A stretch of DNA of 64,000 nt from Symbiotaphrina buchneri (GCA_001599915.1 BCIG01000023.1:461438-525437); one strand, 5' to 3'. Shown: positions 12,012 to 23,262, numbered from the stretch's first letter. Numbers and translations: made by a program. Notes: generated from the sequence alone by a model not told the origin.

Positions 12012-13625
12012 ATGGATTCGGATGCCCCTATCGATCACGGACATTGGTCCAACGGCCAAGTCACCGACGATACGTCACCAGTCGAGGCGGCCCTGGCAAT
12101 TGCTATCGCGGACCTTGAAAGAGAAGCATCCAACCAGAAGCGTTCGAGAGCGAAAGCGCAGTCAATACTCGGGATAGGCCTGGGTTCTAAAGGCTCTCGA
12201 AGCTCGATGGAGTCACGAAGGTCGGCTTCAAGAGGCTCCACTCCCGTGCCGGACCATCCAAAACAACGGACACTCAAAGAAAGAGGGGAAAGACGAAGGA
12301 CTCATCTAAGAAGTGTAGTGAGGCGGACTAAGGTATACAGCAAGGTGTTTGGCGGGAAGGAGGAGGTGCAGGAAATGATTGACCAGCGTACAGGCAGGAA
12401 ACTGCAAGCTTTCCTTCCGGGAGACGTCCAGAAAATCCTGGATCAGAGCGGGCAGCCTACGCCGCCTCCAATTGACATACGTTTCAGCGAGGGTCTCTAT
12501 GTCGATAAAGATCGTCATATCGGAAGCGCTCCTAGCATGACTGGAAATGAGGAAGCTGTACCTTTCCACGAGTCTCCACCGCTCGCTCCTCCTGCACTGT
12601 CTTTTGCGACTCCTCGCCTGCCAAGTCTTCCGCAGCTACCCTCCCTCCAGGATACCTTCGGTCCCGCACCCGAGTCGCAATTCCTGCCAGAAGACTATAA
12701 ACTGCCAGCGTCGCCCTTACAACCGCCGTCTCCGCCGCTTTCAAGGAGTCACACAAATACTCCACCGCCTCTACCGGAGCACGGGGAGTTGCATCTGCCA
12801 TCTTCAGCACATACGGTTCGAAGCACATGTACTCCTCCGCCTTCGAGCAGCATTCGCCGTATGCCTCGAACACCTCCAGGACCGCGCTCTTCATCCGCAC
12901 CCCCTGCACAGCGCCGTCCGTTCTACCCGGTCGCGCAGCGCATGCTTCAGCGGCGACAGCTGACACAACGAAAGCGTGAGCGCTACCCGCCGCAGTATAT
13001 CCCAGGACCGCTGCCTGTGTCTTTCACCAGACGGCGGGCCATCACTCATAGGCATCAATCTTCCACTGTGTCAACAACTCCTTCAACAGTTGCCGACTGG
13101 GCAGCATTTCAGATGGCAATCTCGGGACCGACGGGCGGATATCTCATGGGTGGTATGGATGAAGACGATTACCGAGACACATTGGGAGAACCTGAGGCTG
13201 ATGAACTCTGTGACTGGTTCGAGGGCTTTGGGGTAGGAGAAGGCCGTCTAGTGGATACTTATGAAAATGAATTAAGGAGGCTGGTCGAGCCCCGCGGCGC
13301 TGCTGCTGCTGGGAAGAACAATACGCCTTACAGTGAAGAGGAAGAAGCGACCCTGCCATATGAAGAGCGACGCCAGCAGCGGATGGAAGCAGCACCGACG
13401 GAAAGCTGGGATATGCTTCCCGGAGGTGTACCGGGGTATTTTGGCGGAAAGGGATGGACATCGGAGACTGTGAGGATCATGGATGAGATGGGCTGGGGTG
13501 GTACAGAACCAGCACAACAACCGCAGGTGAAATCGAAAGTGGATGAAGCAGGCAGATCTTCACCGCGGTATATGGCTTTCAGGCCGGCTTTCAGGCCTTA
13601 TAGTCCTTTTTTGGGGTACGGATAG
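12012..13625 (+). CDS. Pro/Ser/Arg-rich protein of unknown function, 537 aa
   Basis: Single exon from an ATG in good context (gccgcgATGG). I do not recognise the family. Residues 1-100 are Ser/Arg-rich. Residues around 85-150 form a basic, probably helical and better conserved-looking block (KERGERRRTHLRSVVRR followed by KVFGGKEEVQEMIDQRTGRK and LPGDVQKIL). A Pro-rich, low-complexity middle of about 150 residues follows, full of PPSPP-type strings, and then an acidic C-terminal part with DYRDTLGEPEADELCDWFEG. No signal peptide or membrane segment. The uninterrupted frame of more than 1.6 kb with plausible codon use supports a real gene; function is not inferable. Confidence 0.75.
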   Translation: MDSDAPIDHGHWSNGQVTDDTSPVEAALAIAIADLEREASNQKRSRAKAQSILGIGLGSKGSRSSMESRRSASRGSTPVPDHPKQRTLKERGERRRTHLRSVVRRTKVYSKVFGGKEEVQEMIDQRTGRKLQAFLPGDVQKILDQSGQPTPPPIDIRFSEGLYVDKDRHIGSAPSMTGNEEAVPFHESPPLAPPALSFATPRLPSLPQLPSLQDTFGPAPESQFLPEDYKLPASPLQPPSPPLSRSHTNTPPPLPEHGELHLPSSAHTVRSTCTPPPSSSIRRMPRTPPGPRSSSAPPAQRRPFYPVAQRMLQRRQLTQRKRERYPPQYIPGPLPVSFTRRRAITHRHQSSTVSTTPSTVADWAAFQMAISGPTGGYLMGGMDEDDYRDTLGEPEADELCDWFEGFGVGEGRLVDTYENELRRLVEPRGAAAAGKNNTPYSEEEEATLPYEERRQQRMEAAPTESWDMLPGGVPGYFGGKGWTSETVRIMDEMGWGGTEPAQQPQVKSKVDEAGRSSPRYMAFRPAFRPYSPFLGYG

Positions 13626-14620
13626 CCTGACTTGGATTTGGAGTGCTGCCTGGTTGTATCAATTGTATCAAAAGGAGGAGGAAAGAAAATCCATATAACT
13701 ATTTAATCCTGCGCATTCGAAGAGAGATATGCGAAGCTCGCAAAACATTCCTTTTACGCGTAGAGACTCCCGCCTGGTGACCCGGGCAGACCGACGAATC
13801 ATAAGCGCTCCCGCGCACTCTACGGTAGGCCTCAAGGTCCGCCCGAGGAGTGCCCTTATCGCTTGGTGCGCATGACCCTGGATAAAGGAATTAGGTGCGG
13901 AACAAAGAACCACCACCGCACTCGCCACAGCAATGAACGTGACCGTAGCCTTTGACCTTTCAGTGCGATGTTGAGTGGATCTAAAAGGGGAATCGACGGT
14001 GGCTGAGCATCGGAATTTTTCGAACCGGCGGCGGGGATAGCGAACCTGCCACGCAATGCTTAACTCGCAGCCACAGCGCCGTGGTTAAAGCAGCGTGCGT
14101 TATTCTGCTATTCTCAGCGAGTCAGGATAACCGATGCTCTTTGGACCAACCAGCTTCGCTTGCTTCAATGCTTGGTGTGCTTGTACGATTCACCGACCAC
14201 TCAGCCCGCCTCCTTCCCTTGCCGCTTTAAATCCGGCTTGGCTTAGTGCCAAATCTCTCAGCTTCCACCCTTCTCCACCGACCGCGAGCCCCATCAACCG
14301 ATCTGACGTCCCGACCCGGCTACTCTCTGGCTCCCCAAATAAATACACATCGTCACCACTTCGACGTTTATCTTCAAACCACCATCGACATCGAAAGCCA
14401 TCTACCCTCGATTGCCAACGATTGATTGAACTTCTGAGTTATCGCTGCTAGTGAAGAAGCGCTTGCGACACAGGATCTAAGAATCGTACGTCCCCTCACC
14501 CACCCTGAAGCGCAGCCTCAGCGGCGCAAGCGCTTCACCGCTCCAGCGACATCGAGAGAGAGAGAGTGAAGATCGTGGGCTAATGAAGAGTGTATAGAGA
14601 GTCTTTCCGACAACATCACA
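13626..14620. other. Intergenic region and leader of the CYSTM gene
   Basis: No coding frame supported. The part from about 14200 to 14620 is C/T-rich on plus and probably contains the promoter and 5' leader of the small Cys-rich protein gene that starts at 14621. Confidence 0.5.
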
Positions 14621-15165
14621 ATGTCTGCGCAAGGATACTATAACCAGCAGCCGCAATACCCTCCCCAGAGGTACGCCACTCCCACATCCGCGAGTGAGAT
14701 GACTCGTCAGCATCGCTTTTGTACCTTCAATCTCTCATAATGACACCGCCTTTTTTTTCTTTTATACATCGCGATATGCCCCATCATTACACATTCTTGA
14801 AAGCCAGAAGCTGACATCTGGATTCCAGTCATGGCGGCTACCCACCCCAGGGCTACGGCTACCCACAGCAACAGGGCTACCCGCCACAGCAGTACGGCTA
14901 CAACCAAGGCCCACCGCCAATGCAGTACCAGCAAGGTCCGCCCCCACAGCAGGTTGTCGTGAAGCAGCGGAAGCAGCGGAGCGGACTGGAGGCTTGGTGA
15001 GTTAAATCACCCCGCTACCCGCGGAGGAGGACGCCCTCCCAGGACTGAACGAGAAATACTAACAAACGCTTGCCGTACAGTCTGGCTGCGCTCTGCTGTT
15101 GCTTCGTTTGCGAGGAGGGCTGTGACACATGTATAGATTGCTGTGAATGCGCGGAGATGTGCTAA
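14621..15165 (+). CDS. CYSTM-type cysteine-rich tail protein, 100 aa
   Basis: Three exons, 14621-14670, 14829-14996 and 15081-15165 (GTACGC..TTCCAG and GTGAGT..TACAG introns), give exactly 100 codons plus stop. The first 70 residues are repeats of Gln/Pro/Gly/Tyr (GGYPPQGYGYPQQQGYPPQQ-like). The last 25 form a Cys-dense tail, LAALCCCFVCEEGCDTCIDC followed by CECAEMC. This layout (Q/P/G/Y-rich head, C-terminal Cys-rich hydrophobic module) is that of CYSTM proteins, tail-associated membrane proteins linked to stress tolerance in yeast, fungi and plants. Membrane association through the Cys-rich end, possibly palmitoylated, is inference. Confidence 0.88.
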
Positions 15166-16344
15166 GCGGAGCGAACTAGGAATGGAGGGGGATAAAGGGC
15201 AGGGGAGCAGGTTGGAGTGGAACGGAGCGGAGTTGCCTGCAGGCCAATCCCTCAACGGCTGGAGGGCTTGGGGTGATGCAGGATTGATACGTCGATATGA
15301 TGACACAACACTTTCCTTTCCTTTCGTGCAAGCTTTTCCTTCAGCCAATCTGCTGTTTCACTTTTTGAGGTTCTTTCTCGTCTGGCGTGCCTGCTGGTTT
15401 TGTTCATTCGTGGTGGATCACAAAAGATATAATACAGTACTCCGTACAGTACAGTACAGTACCCCTTTACCTGCCTCGTCGACGTTGCTAGCTAGCTAGT
15501 GAGTTAGTTTTTGGAATTGGAATTGCTATGGAATTGCTATCCAATTCAACTTTTGCCCGTCTCTTCTTGGGAAATCGGATCTATGTTGTCATCTGTGAGA
15601 CATTGCGGGGGTAAGCTAAAGCCACCTTTATAGGCCCATATATACCATATGTCAGGTAGGTACGATTGACGGTACAGCCGTGCTCAAAGACGAACAAACA
15701 GCAAGAACAGCAGCAAAAGGCAAGCAGCGAGTGATGGTGATGAGTACCGTTTCAGTGGGATTGTAATATACAGGATCTCTATTGGTCATATTCTAAACTG
15801 GGTATCTCATCATGCATGCTCATATGTCTATCATTGTCGGATCAATCCGTCGTTGATATACATTTGCATCTCGTATAAGAAAACAAGGACGAAGGACGTT
15901 TGGTATCACGTTGACTCATCTATCCACCCACCCAATTCAGCCATCCATCGACTGCGTCACTCGCCTGAAAAGCAGATAAACACATGAGTAGAACATGCGC
16001 AAAGCAAAAGCACAAACATAACCACAACCATACCGCAAGGCTCTACCAAGATCAGACATAGCCGACACAAGAACAAGAACAAACAGCAATCTCAGCCTGG
16101 CTAAGACGACAGAGGGAAAACAAATCACAATTGCATCAAATTCAGGAACAACAATATAGGTAAACAGCAACGCCTCTATCCCCATCACATCGTGAATGCA
16201 TTGACTCAAAATGGCCTCAAAAGAAGGAGCGAGCAAAGGAATAAAGGCGGAAACAAAATTGCAAGGTGACCGTAGCCTGTTCCCGGTCCATCAATAAACC
16301 AACACACCCCCTCGGTAACTCACTCGTCCTGTTCAATATCATAC
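15166..16344. other. Intergenic, convergent 3' flanks
   Basis: Lies between the CYSTM gene (plus) and the zinc-finger gene (minus). Contains TACTCCGTA at 15438-15446 followed by three CAGTA units, and otherwise A/T-leaning sequence. A hydrophobic frame on minus (15937-16236) begins without ATG and is probably 3' untranslated sequence. Confidence 0.5.
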
Positions 16345-19300
16345 TCAAATCCCTCTTCTCCCAATCTCTTTCCCAAGCCTTCGCTTCCCATCACTCCCCA
16401 ACCGCGCCTCTGGGCCCCAGCGCTGCTGCTGCCCCTTGCTGCAGACGGTTGATACCCCCACCCTGCACCGTGGCCCTGAACCAGCGCCAGCGCCGGCATC
16501 AAAGCCACGACTCGTCTGCGCCCACATCTGCCCGGGCACATACGCCACAGCCATCGCCTGGGTAGCATTAGCGTGGTAACTCGGCGCAGCGAAAGTCGAC
16601 GTGTTCGCCGCAGAAGTATAGCTCCCGCGATGAGCCGAGGCCTGCTGCTGCTGCAGGACCGAGTGGTGGTGGGAGGAGGACGACCAGCCAGGGGCAGTCC
16701 CGTAGGGCGAGGCGGACGCCGCGGGTGTGTTGGGCGCGTAGGAGAGCGTGGTGCTGCTCGGCGTGCGGGACATGCTGGTTGAGGTCGTGTAACCCGAGGA
16801 GAGACGGGGCGGTGGGGTGAGTGTGGACGAGGCGGGGTTGCGTTTGCCGCGGGAGGTAGATTGGGGCGGTGATGTTAGAGGGTTGGATTGAGCCTGGGCG
16901 GAGGTGTGCTGGAATGACATAGGCGCTTCAGATCTAGGAGGCATGGTACTGGAAGGAGCGCCGGTGCTAGAGGGCATAGCTCCCTCAAGCAAGTCCAGAA
17001 CCGGCATGGCCACGTCCTCCATATGCTTCGCCAGATGCGCCGCAAGCTTCTTCCAATTAGCCAGCCTCTCGCCACAGAACGCGCAGGGCTCGACCTGCAC
17101 CACGCGCTCCACCTCATGATGCCACTGCTCGACCAGGCGCATCGTCTCCGCCGTGTCCTGCACCGCCGCTGGCTCCCGGCCGGCGAGGGCCTCCTGGCGG
17201 GCAGCCGCGCGCGCGGCCTTGACGCGGGGCTCGGGCATGCGGTGCTCGCGCACGAGGTGCTGGACGAAATTATCCTTGCGGAAGCAGCGGTGGGCGCAGG
17301 CCTCGAACTCGCAGCGCCAGGACTCGAGCTGGCGGTGGCGCTCGCTCTCGTGCCGCACCCAGTCGGCCTTGCGCTTGAAGGATTTGGCCTCGCTGCATCC
17401 CGCGATGGTGCATGTGAAGTACTGCACGTCCTCGTGTACGTGCTTGGTCCAGTCACTGGGCTTGCTGATGGTTTTGACTTTGAAGCAGAGGGGGCATTCG
17501 AAGGTCGCGGGGAGCCGAGGGACGGGTGGGAGAGGGATCCCGGGTGGGAAGTTGCTGCTGTTCAGGGGCTCGGTTGTTGAGGGCCCGCTGGATCCTATGT
17601 CGTCTTCCGATGTGGCGGCGTGAAAGGACGTTTGCATCTCCGCGTCATTAGTCCCTGAGAAGTTGTCGTTTCTGAAGACGGAACAATAGTTGTGGGATAA
17701 GCAATTCCCATTCTTGATCTTGTTCTCATGCTCGATTTTGTCCTCCATCAACCTATTGTATCGCTTGACCTGCTGATCGGCCAGTTTCTCTATAAGATGT
17801 GGTGCACCTCTGGGGTACATCTGGCGCAGACGTGCCTGGACTCTTGTCCTGCTCAGGGACGGCATGTTAACCCTCTGCTCCAGTACGTCAAATGAGGCTT
17901 CCTCCCCTTCATCACTACCCTCTTCTTCTTCTTCTTCTTCTTCAATGGCTCCGATAGCATATTCTGCACTCGTCTGGTGCCTTCCATGTTGTTCCTCTTG
18001 TCCCGTAAAGTTTCGAAGGGGAGTCGTTGTTCCGGTCGTGCCTGCTGTAGGACTGGCCACTGTCTCCGGCGCTGATTTACCCCTACTTCGAGTCTGAGTG
18101 AGGCTGCTGGAACGCATTCTCTTGTTTGGTGGAGCAAGCGCTGCTGTCGCGCTGAGGGCTCTGCCAGTTCTGGCTCCTGTTGATGAAGGCTGGGGAGCAG
18201 TCCGATTTGGGGCAGAAGTGTGGACGTCAACCGCGTTGGTTTGACCGGCTGCATGTGTCCTTGATATCTTTCTTGGGGGCTCACATACCCCATTGGTGAG
18301 CGACTGTGCATATTGAGGCACCCCTTGGTCGGGCATATCCAATTGCGTCGGATAGTATACTTTTCTCTTTCCTACTCCTCCCATGCTTGATAGCTGTCCA
18401 GGGCTGAGCTTGTAGGAGTCTGAAGGACCGGCGATGGTCCCGAACGCAGGCGTAGAGGAAGACGAACTCGTGTTGGACAGTCCATAACCTCCCCCGCTCG
18501 CAGCCCGATCACCCAGGCTCACTGGCATCGTCTGATCTGTCTCAAGATTTTGTTCCAAGCCAAAATCCATGTCAAACATCGCATCTGTTTCATGGGCCAT
18601 GACAGTCTGTTCAGGTGCCGAACTGAAACACCCCTGAGGATACCATTGTGGCGCAGAATCCGCTGCAGGTTGGGAACCTTTGACAAAGCATGAGGGGATA
18701 TTTTCCGGGAGAGCGTCCCAGCCAGTGGCTTGTGGTTGAACAGACGTTGTCATAGGGTATTGGTCAGCAACCTCGGGCGCTTCAGCAGTGCTCTCTGGTC
18801 TGGATCCAGAGTAGGTAGATGTTGTGAGGAAATCTTGCTCTTGCATCCAAGACGAATTGTAAGACATATCCAAGGGCTGTGAGCTGGCATAGCTGCTCTC
18901 CGCGGCAGCAAAGAGATTATTCAAGGACTGAAAGCGGTCCACATCCATTAGAGCCGATGAGGGATACGAGCTTCCGCCCTGCTGACCATTGTACGCCATC
19001 CGGGTCTGTACATGCTGGGCCAACTGCTGCTGGTACTGTTGCTCGTTCGCAGACAGTGCAATGTCAACATTCGGTTGGGTGGTCGTGTCTGGGATGTCCG
19101 AAACACCCCAGCCCGAATACTCCTGCGCGAGGTCCAGAGTCGTCGCAGTCGTCATCGGCCTTTGGCTGCCTACGAAAGGCCTCGCTGAACTGTGTGCGAG
19201 AAGTCTCGAAGCCTGCTCAGGAGGAGTGTTGCTGCCTTGGCTTTGACCTTGTGCTGCATATCGTGGCATGCAGCCTGGTGGATAGAGCAAGTTTGATTGA

Positions 19301-20229
19301 TAAGTCTGCCGGTCCACTGTGGGCGAAGCACTCAGGCGATGCAAACTGCGAGCGGTCCCACTTCTTCCACCTGTATTCCAGGATGAAAGAGCGTACTGAC
19401 TCGGTTCATTTCCACCTGCCGAGCTGCTTGGGGTAGCAAAGACTGCAGCGGGGCGATTCGAGGTCGTAGTATTTGCTGTCTGAATGAACTCTGGACTCGA
19501 GGTGGGCGGGATACGGAGCTCAGCCGGGGAAGCTGGGCTTGCCACGTCGGATGGCACCGGAGTGATGAGTTGCTTGGTGTTCTCCAAATCTGTCTTGGCC
19601 AAGCGGATGCTGAGTTCTCCTTGGAAGGAGCCTTGCATGGACGGAGCTGAGCGTGGTTGCTTCAAGTAGACTTGCTCGAGGCTCGCTCCTAGTTTTGGCC
19701 TTCCTCGCAATCCTTCCTGTGGGTCCGACACGAAGCCCGTGCCAGCCCCAGCTAAAAGCTCATCAAGTGTAGGTGTTGTGTATCCGTCAGCGGAGCCAAA
19801 GGGCTTCGAGACACCAGAAGGAGGGCTCAATGACCCGTGGAGCGATGATGGCGACGGAAAGTATGGGTTGTAGTGCGAGGAAGTGGAGGACCGGGGAGGG
19901 TGACGAAGCTCCGCTGATGTATTAAGATGGCCGCGATGGGCTCGGATGTCGACTGCGCCTTGACGATAAGGTATTGGGATCGGGCGAGACGGGGCCGGCA
20001 ACTCGTGGGCAGGTGACTGATGGATGTATGCCTCTGGACTGGTGTCGCCTAGATCGTGTGCCTCGGAAATGTCTTCTGAAGACTGTAACTCGGAATCGAA
20101 GGCGGGCACCTCAGCAGTGAGCGTCTCTTCGCCGTGTATGTGCACGAAGGAGCTGTCTGGGGTATCGAACGAATCTTGATAAAGATCAAACGCGTGGTCA
20201 AACAGATTCGGACTGAAAGCAGAAGACAT
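16345..20229 (-). CDS. C2H2 zinc-finger protein, about 1294 aa (paralogue C)
   Basis: One uninterrupted minus-strand frame from the ATG at 20229 (MSSAFSPNLFDHAFDLYQ). The first 750 residues are Ser/Pro/Gln/Thr-rich and disordered-looking. Eight consecutive Glu codons (the GAA repeat at about 17922-17943) precede a conserved block MPSLSRTRVQARLRQMYPRG. Zinc-binding units at roughly 17520-17000 are FECPLCFKVK..DWTKHVH, FTC..C..SFKRKADWVRHESERH, WRC..C..FRKDNFVQHLVREH and CAFC..KLAAHLAKHMED. Order and spacing match genes A and B. A low-complexity Ser/Ala/Gly tail follows. The last 50 residues are doubtful, because the overlapping frame ending at 16320 gives a more acidic, natural-looking end (EEGFEYDIEQDE). 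Likely nuclear regulator with unknown targets. Confidence 0.85.
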   Translation of the reverse strand: MSSAFSPNLFDHAFDLYQDSFDTPDSSFVHIHGEETLTAEVPAFDSELQSSEDISEAHDLGDTSPEAYIHQSPAHELPAPSRPIPIPYRQGAVDIRAHRGHLNTSAELRHPPRSSTSSHYNPYFPSPSSLHGSLSPPSGVSKPFGSADGYTTPTLDELLAGAGTGFVSDPQEGLRGRPKLGASLEQVYLKQPRSAPSMQGSFQGELSIRLAKTDLENTKQLITPVPSDVASPASPAELRIPPTSSPEFIQTANTTTSNRPAAVFATPSSSAGGNEPSQYALSSWNTGGRSGTARSLHRLSASPTVDRQTYQSNLLYPPGCMPRYAAQGQSQGSNTPPEQASRLLAHSSARPFVGSQRPMTTATTLDLAQEYSGWGVSDIPDTTTQPNVDIALSANEQQYQQQLAQHVQTRMAYNGQQGGSSYPSSALMDVDRFQSLNNLFAAAESSYASSQPLDMSYNSSWMQEQDFLTTSTYSGSRPESTAEAPEVADQYPMTTSVQPQATGWDALPENIPSCFVKGSQPAADSAPQWYPQGCFSSAPEQTVMAHETDAMFDMDFGLEQNLETDQTMPVSLGDRAASGGGYGLSNTSSSSSTPAFGTIAGPSDSYKLSPGQLSSMGGVGKRKVYYPTQLDMPDQGVPQYAQSLTNGVCEPPRKISRTHAAGQTNAVDVHTSAPNRTAPQPSSTGARTGRALSATAALAPPNKRMRSSSLTQTRSRGKSAPETVASPTAGTTGTTTPLRNFTGQEEQHGRHQTSAEYAIGAIEEEEEEEEGSDEGEEASFDVLEQRVNMPSLSRTRVQARLRQMYPRGAPHLIEKLADQQVKRYNRLMEDKIEHENKIKNGNCLSHNYCSVFRNDNFSGTNDAEMQTSFHAATSEDDIGSSGPSTTEPLNSSNFPPGIPLPPVPRLPATFECPLCFKVKTISKPSDWTKHVHEDVQYFTCTIAGCSEAKSFKRKADWVRHESERHRQLESWRCEFEACAHRCFRKDNFVQHLVREHRMPEPRVKAARAAARQEALAGREPAAVQDTAETMRLVEQWHHEVERVVQVEPCAFCGERLANWKKLAAHLAKHMEDVAMPVLDLLEGAMPSSTGAPSSTMPPRSEAPMSFQHTSAQAQSNPLTSPPQSTSRGKRNPASSTLTPPPRLSSGYTTSTSMSRTPSSTTLSYAPNTPAASASPYGTAPGWSSSSHHHSVLQQQQASAHRGSYTSAANTSTFAAPSYHANATQAMAVAYVPGQMWAQTSRGFDAGAGAGSGPRCRVGVSTVCSKGQQQRWGPEARLGSDGKRRLGKEIGRRGI

Positions 20230-22910
20230 TTTAGTCGGCACAGATGCTTGAGGATGAGTCTGCTAACTTCAGAATGATGTTGGGTGTACTGCAGGGTATG
20301 TGTGAACACAAATGGGGCGCATGCTTCACTGCCTACAGGCAGGGCAGTGGTAGCAGACACTTATTAAATCCACAACAACGAACTCCCGACAATTTTTATG
20401 CGCAGGGGGGATCAAAAGACGATTGAGATAAACAGCAAGATTCAAAAATCGGTGCTCTCTAATATAAAAGCTATCGGGAGTCCGTCCCTTAGCGGGAGGG
20501 AGGTCCGATTGTTGTCAGGACGCGGCGAGGGTTTGCCGGCAGGGAGGTAGTGGCCTCAATTGGACGAATAAGACTGCTCGACACAGGACAGATGGACGCA
20601 ATTGCAGGCAGGCGATGGCTGGCAGGTTCAGTCAGGGTCTGCTGGTCGCAAGGCAGAACCAGTCTCACGATTGCAAGTATGAGAGATATAAAGAGAAGTA
20701 CTGTAAAGTGAGGCGATGACTCTGCACGGGGAGAGGGTAGATAAATTAATTAATTGCTGGAAAGTATGACAACATCTGAAGGAGATAGCTTGTTGACCGC
20801 TGGGGGGTATCCACCTGGGAGGAATGTTTCCGCTTGCATGCAGCATGACACTGGGGGAAGCAGACCGACAAAATGCGCCGGTCCAACCTTGAAAGAGTAC
20901 ATGCGGGCTTGGTAGCCATCGCGTGCACTTGCTCTGTACCTTGGTCCCGGGCATGTGGCTATGTGCCGACGGTGTGTCGGTGTGTCGGTGTTGAACAATA
21001 AGGTACGGAACGGTCCAAGGTATTCCTCCCTCTTGTCCCGCGCAACTGGTAGGCTGTACGACGAGCACTGCATGGATAGAAGGATGGGGGTTCGTTTAGT
21101 GCGACAAGCCAGCTCGCCAGTACGGCTGACTGATGGCTGCTCCACCCAACGGCGCCGCGGCTTGGCTGTTGGATCCTTGCTCCGAGCCTTCTCGTCTCGG
21201 AATAACGCCGCTGCCTTATGACGCTTTTAGAAACTCCTAGCAGAAGTCTAAATCTGGGGCCAGCGATCTCCTCTCATCCTATGGATTTGCGACATCCCTA
21301 CCTAGGATGTGGTGGTTGTGTCTTGCGATAATGCTTGCTGCATGAGCAATTTCAGCGAAGTGTACCTTACAATCCCAGGACTCAATGGCCAGGTTTCGAT
21401 TGAGCCCTGCGCCCCTTCTCCTCCATATGCGGTAATTGTCTTCTCAGTGGATGAAATCAGCTGTACCCTAGGTAGTAGTTGTGGTACACATTGCTACGAA
21501 GTAGGTAGTGTTATGCGAATGCTCTGCTCGAGTCCCTGTGCAATCGACGTACAAAGTAAATTGACATTGGCAGCCATGGTGCATGTGAACATTCCGCAAA
21601 ACCTTGTCGCGCATAGACGGCACGGGAATTGACGTCGATGGAGTTTTAGTCAGGAAGGTTACCTCCTCATAGCCACTGTGAGTCTAGCAGTCATTGAAGG
21701 AGAGTTATTGTTGCGGTGTCGGTGGAAAGTGGAGGATTAGTGGAGGCTGCGCCCCGGCACTACGGATAACCGTAGGCGATCGGGAGGGGAATCCGTGCGC
21801 AACCTTGGCTTGATTGTGCGTGAGCTTCATGCCTTCCCAGCATCGTCGACGTATTTGTCTCTCCTGTATTCTCGCTCTTTCGGCGTTTCCACGTTTGCAA
21901 AAGCTTCTCAGCTGAGGACGGCGCAGGGAAGCCTTCGTCTATCATGTCCTAAAGAAGGGGGCCAAAATTGCGCGTCCGAGTCCGATGACTTTCGCGGGCG
22001 TCGATCCCCCCTGTTTTCGCTCAAGGGACAGTTGTTCTAGCGTGATTCTACCGTCCTTCTAGCGTGCTTCCAGAAGAAATGCCTCAAGGTTCGAAGAGTT
22101 CCCGTCTTCCCCAACCCCTGCTTGTGATGCCCATGCCGAGACACCCTCCGCAGCTTGTTCCCTTTTCCTGTTGCACGTTATCACGCTGTGCCGCGCTGTT
22201 CGTCACTGTGGCACCAGCGGTCAGGACAGCCGAAGGCAGCCATCAGTGTCCACCACTCCATCTGCGCAAGGGAGCCTCACGGTTCACGGGTCGTGTCTGT
22301 TTGTTTGGAGGACCACTTTCGCCGAGGTACTCGACAGGTAGTCCCTTGGCGGGGATGGCCGTGTGACTTGCATTCCCTCCGTAAGCGGTAATCGGTAAGC
22401 ATTTACCTCAAACATCCAACCAACTCATCACCGGCTCCGGCACCTCGATCCGCAAGTCCAACCCTGGCCGTCGCGCGCCATCGCGATCCTCTGTTGTGTC
22501 CAATTGTTAATGCCCAGTCGAGATATCGCCGGGCCAGTAGCGCACGTGTAGCCTCGAATTCTTAATTCGAGACATCGATGCCTCGTTCCTTGCATCGTCA
22601 TCATCCCTGCCGGCGTGTGTCCACCGCTCGGCTCGGCTGGATGTGGCTTGGCACACCCCTTCCTCCGAACGGAGTATTATTATCAGTTTGAGTTCCAGCA
22701 ACGTTGGCTCTGGAGATGCCGCACAGCCGCAGTCGCATGTGACTCAACTCCAAAAGCCCAGCTCAGACCTTGAGCCTCCCATACTTCGACGTTGGGGGTC
22801 GCTGTCGCTCCGCTCTTCGATATCGCTTGATATCGCGCTCCCAAGGGAAGGCATTACGTAGGTCTTGGCGTCGGGAGCTTCTTCCTCGCGTTGAGTTCCT
22901 CACGACGGCC
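20230..22910. other. Intergenic region upstream of paralogue C
   Basis: Promoter side of the large zinc-finger gene. Several short frames are present but none has domain content or consistent splice signals. An ACCTAGGT-type palindrome occurs near 21300 and CCTAGG near 21470. I see no RNA gene. Confidence 0.5.
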
Positions 22911-23262
22911 ATGCCTCCGAAGCGAAAAACTGAGCCGAAGACAATCTTTGGGAATCCAACACCTAAGAAGGTGTGTCTTTCTGACATATTATGCTCCCTT
23001 CTCAATAATGAGTAGTGATTTCTTCACCAGTCGCTGCTTACAATGCCTTGATAATGCCAAGGCGCTTGGCTTGGCGCCATGTGTGGCTTGGAAAAGGGGG
23101 CTGAGCGATATCCCTGAAGCATCAGTGTACAAAGAACCTTTGGCTTTCAGGGAGCCAATCTGTGAACATGCTTGTTCTTTCAATGATAGGAAATTAGAAA
23201 ACCCATACCTTTCTATACTGGCTGAACTGGACGTGCATGATCCTTGGAACCTGATATTGTAA
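22911..23262 (+). pseudogene. Possible gene relic beginning MPPKRKTEPKTIFGNPTPKK
   Basis: An ATG at 22911 opens a 20-codon Lys/Pro-rich stretch typical of nuclear-protein N-termini. It is followed at once by a donor-like GTGTGT (22971) and a plausible acceptor CACCAG near 23031. After that join the frame stops within six codons. A different frame of the downstream part (about 23030-23262) is open and contains CLQCLDNAKALG and several further Cys. The reading is either a broken gene, a gene with introns I could not resolve, or chance. No homology is claimed. Confidence 0.25.

Noticed and set aside
15937-16236. Hydrophobic 99-codon minus frame
   Set aside because: Begins without ATG, lies just downstream of the zinc-finger gene stop and is probably 3' untranslated sequence.
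16573-17623. Several plus-strand frames of 70-185 codons
   Set aside because: They are antisense shadows of the GC-rich zinc-finger exon of paralogue C.
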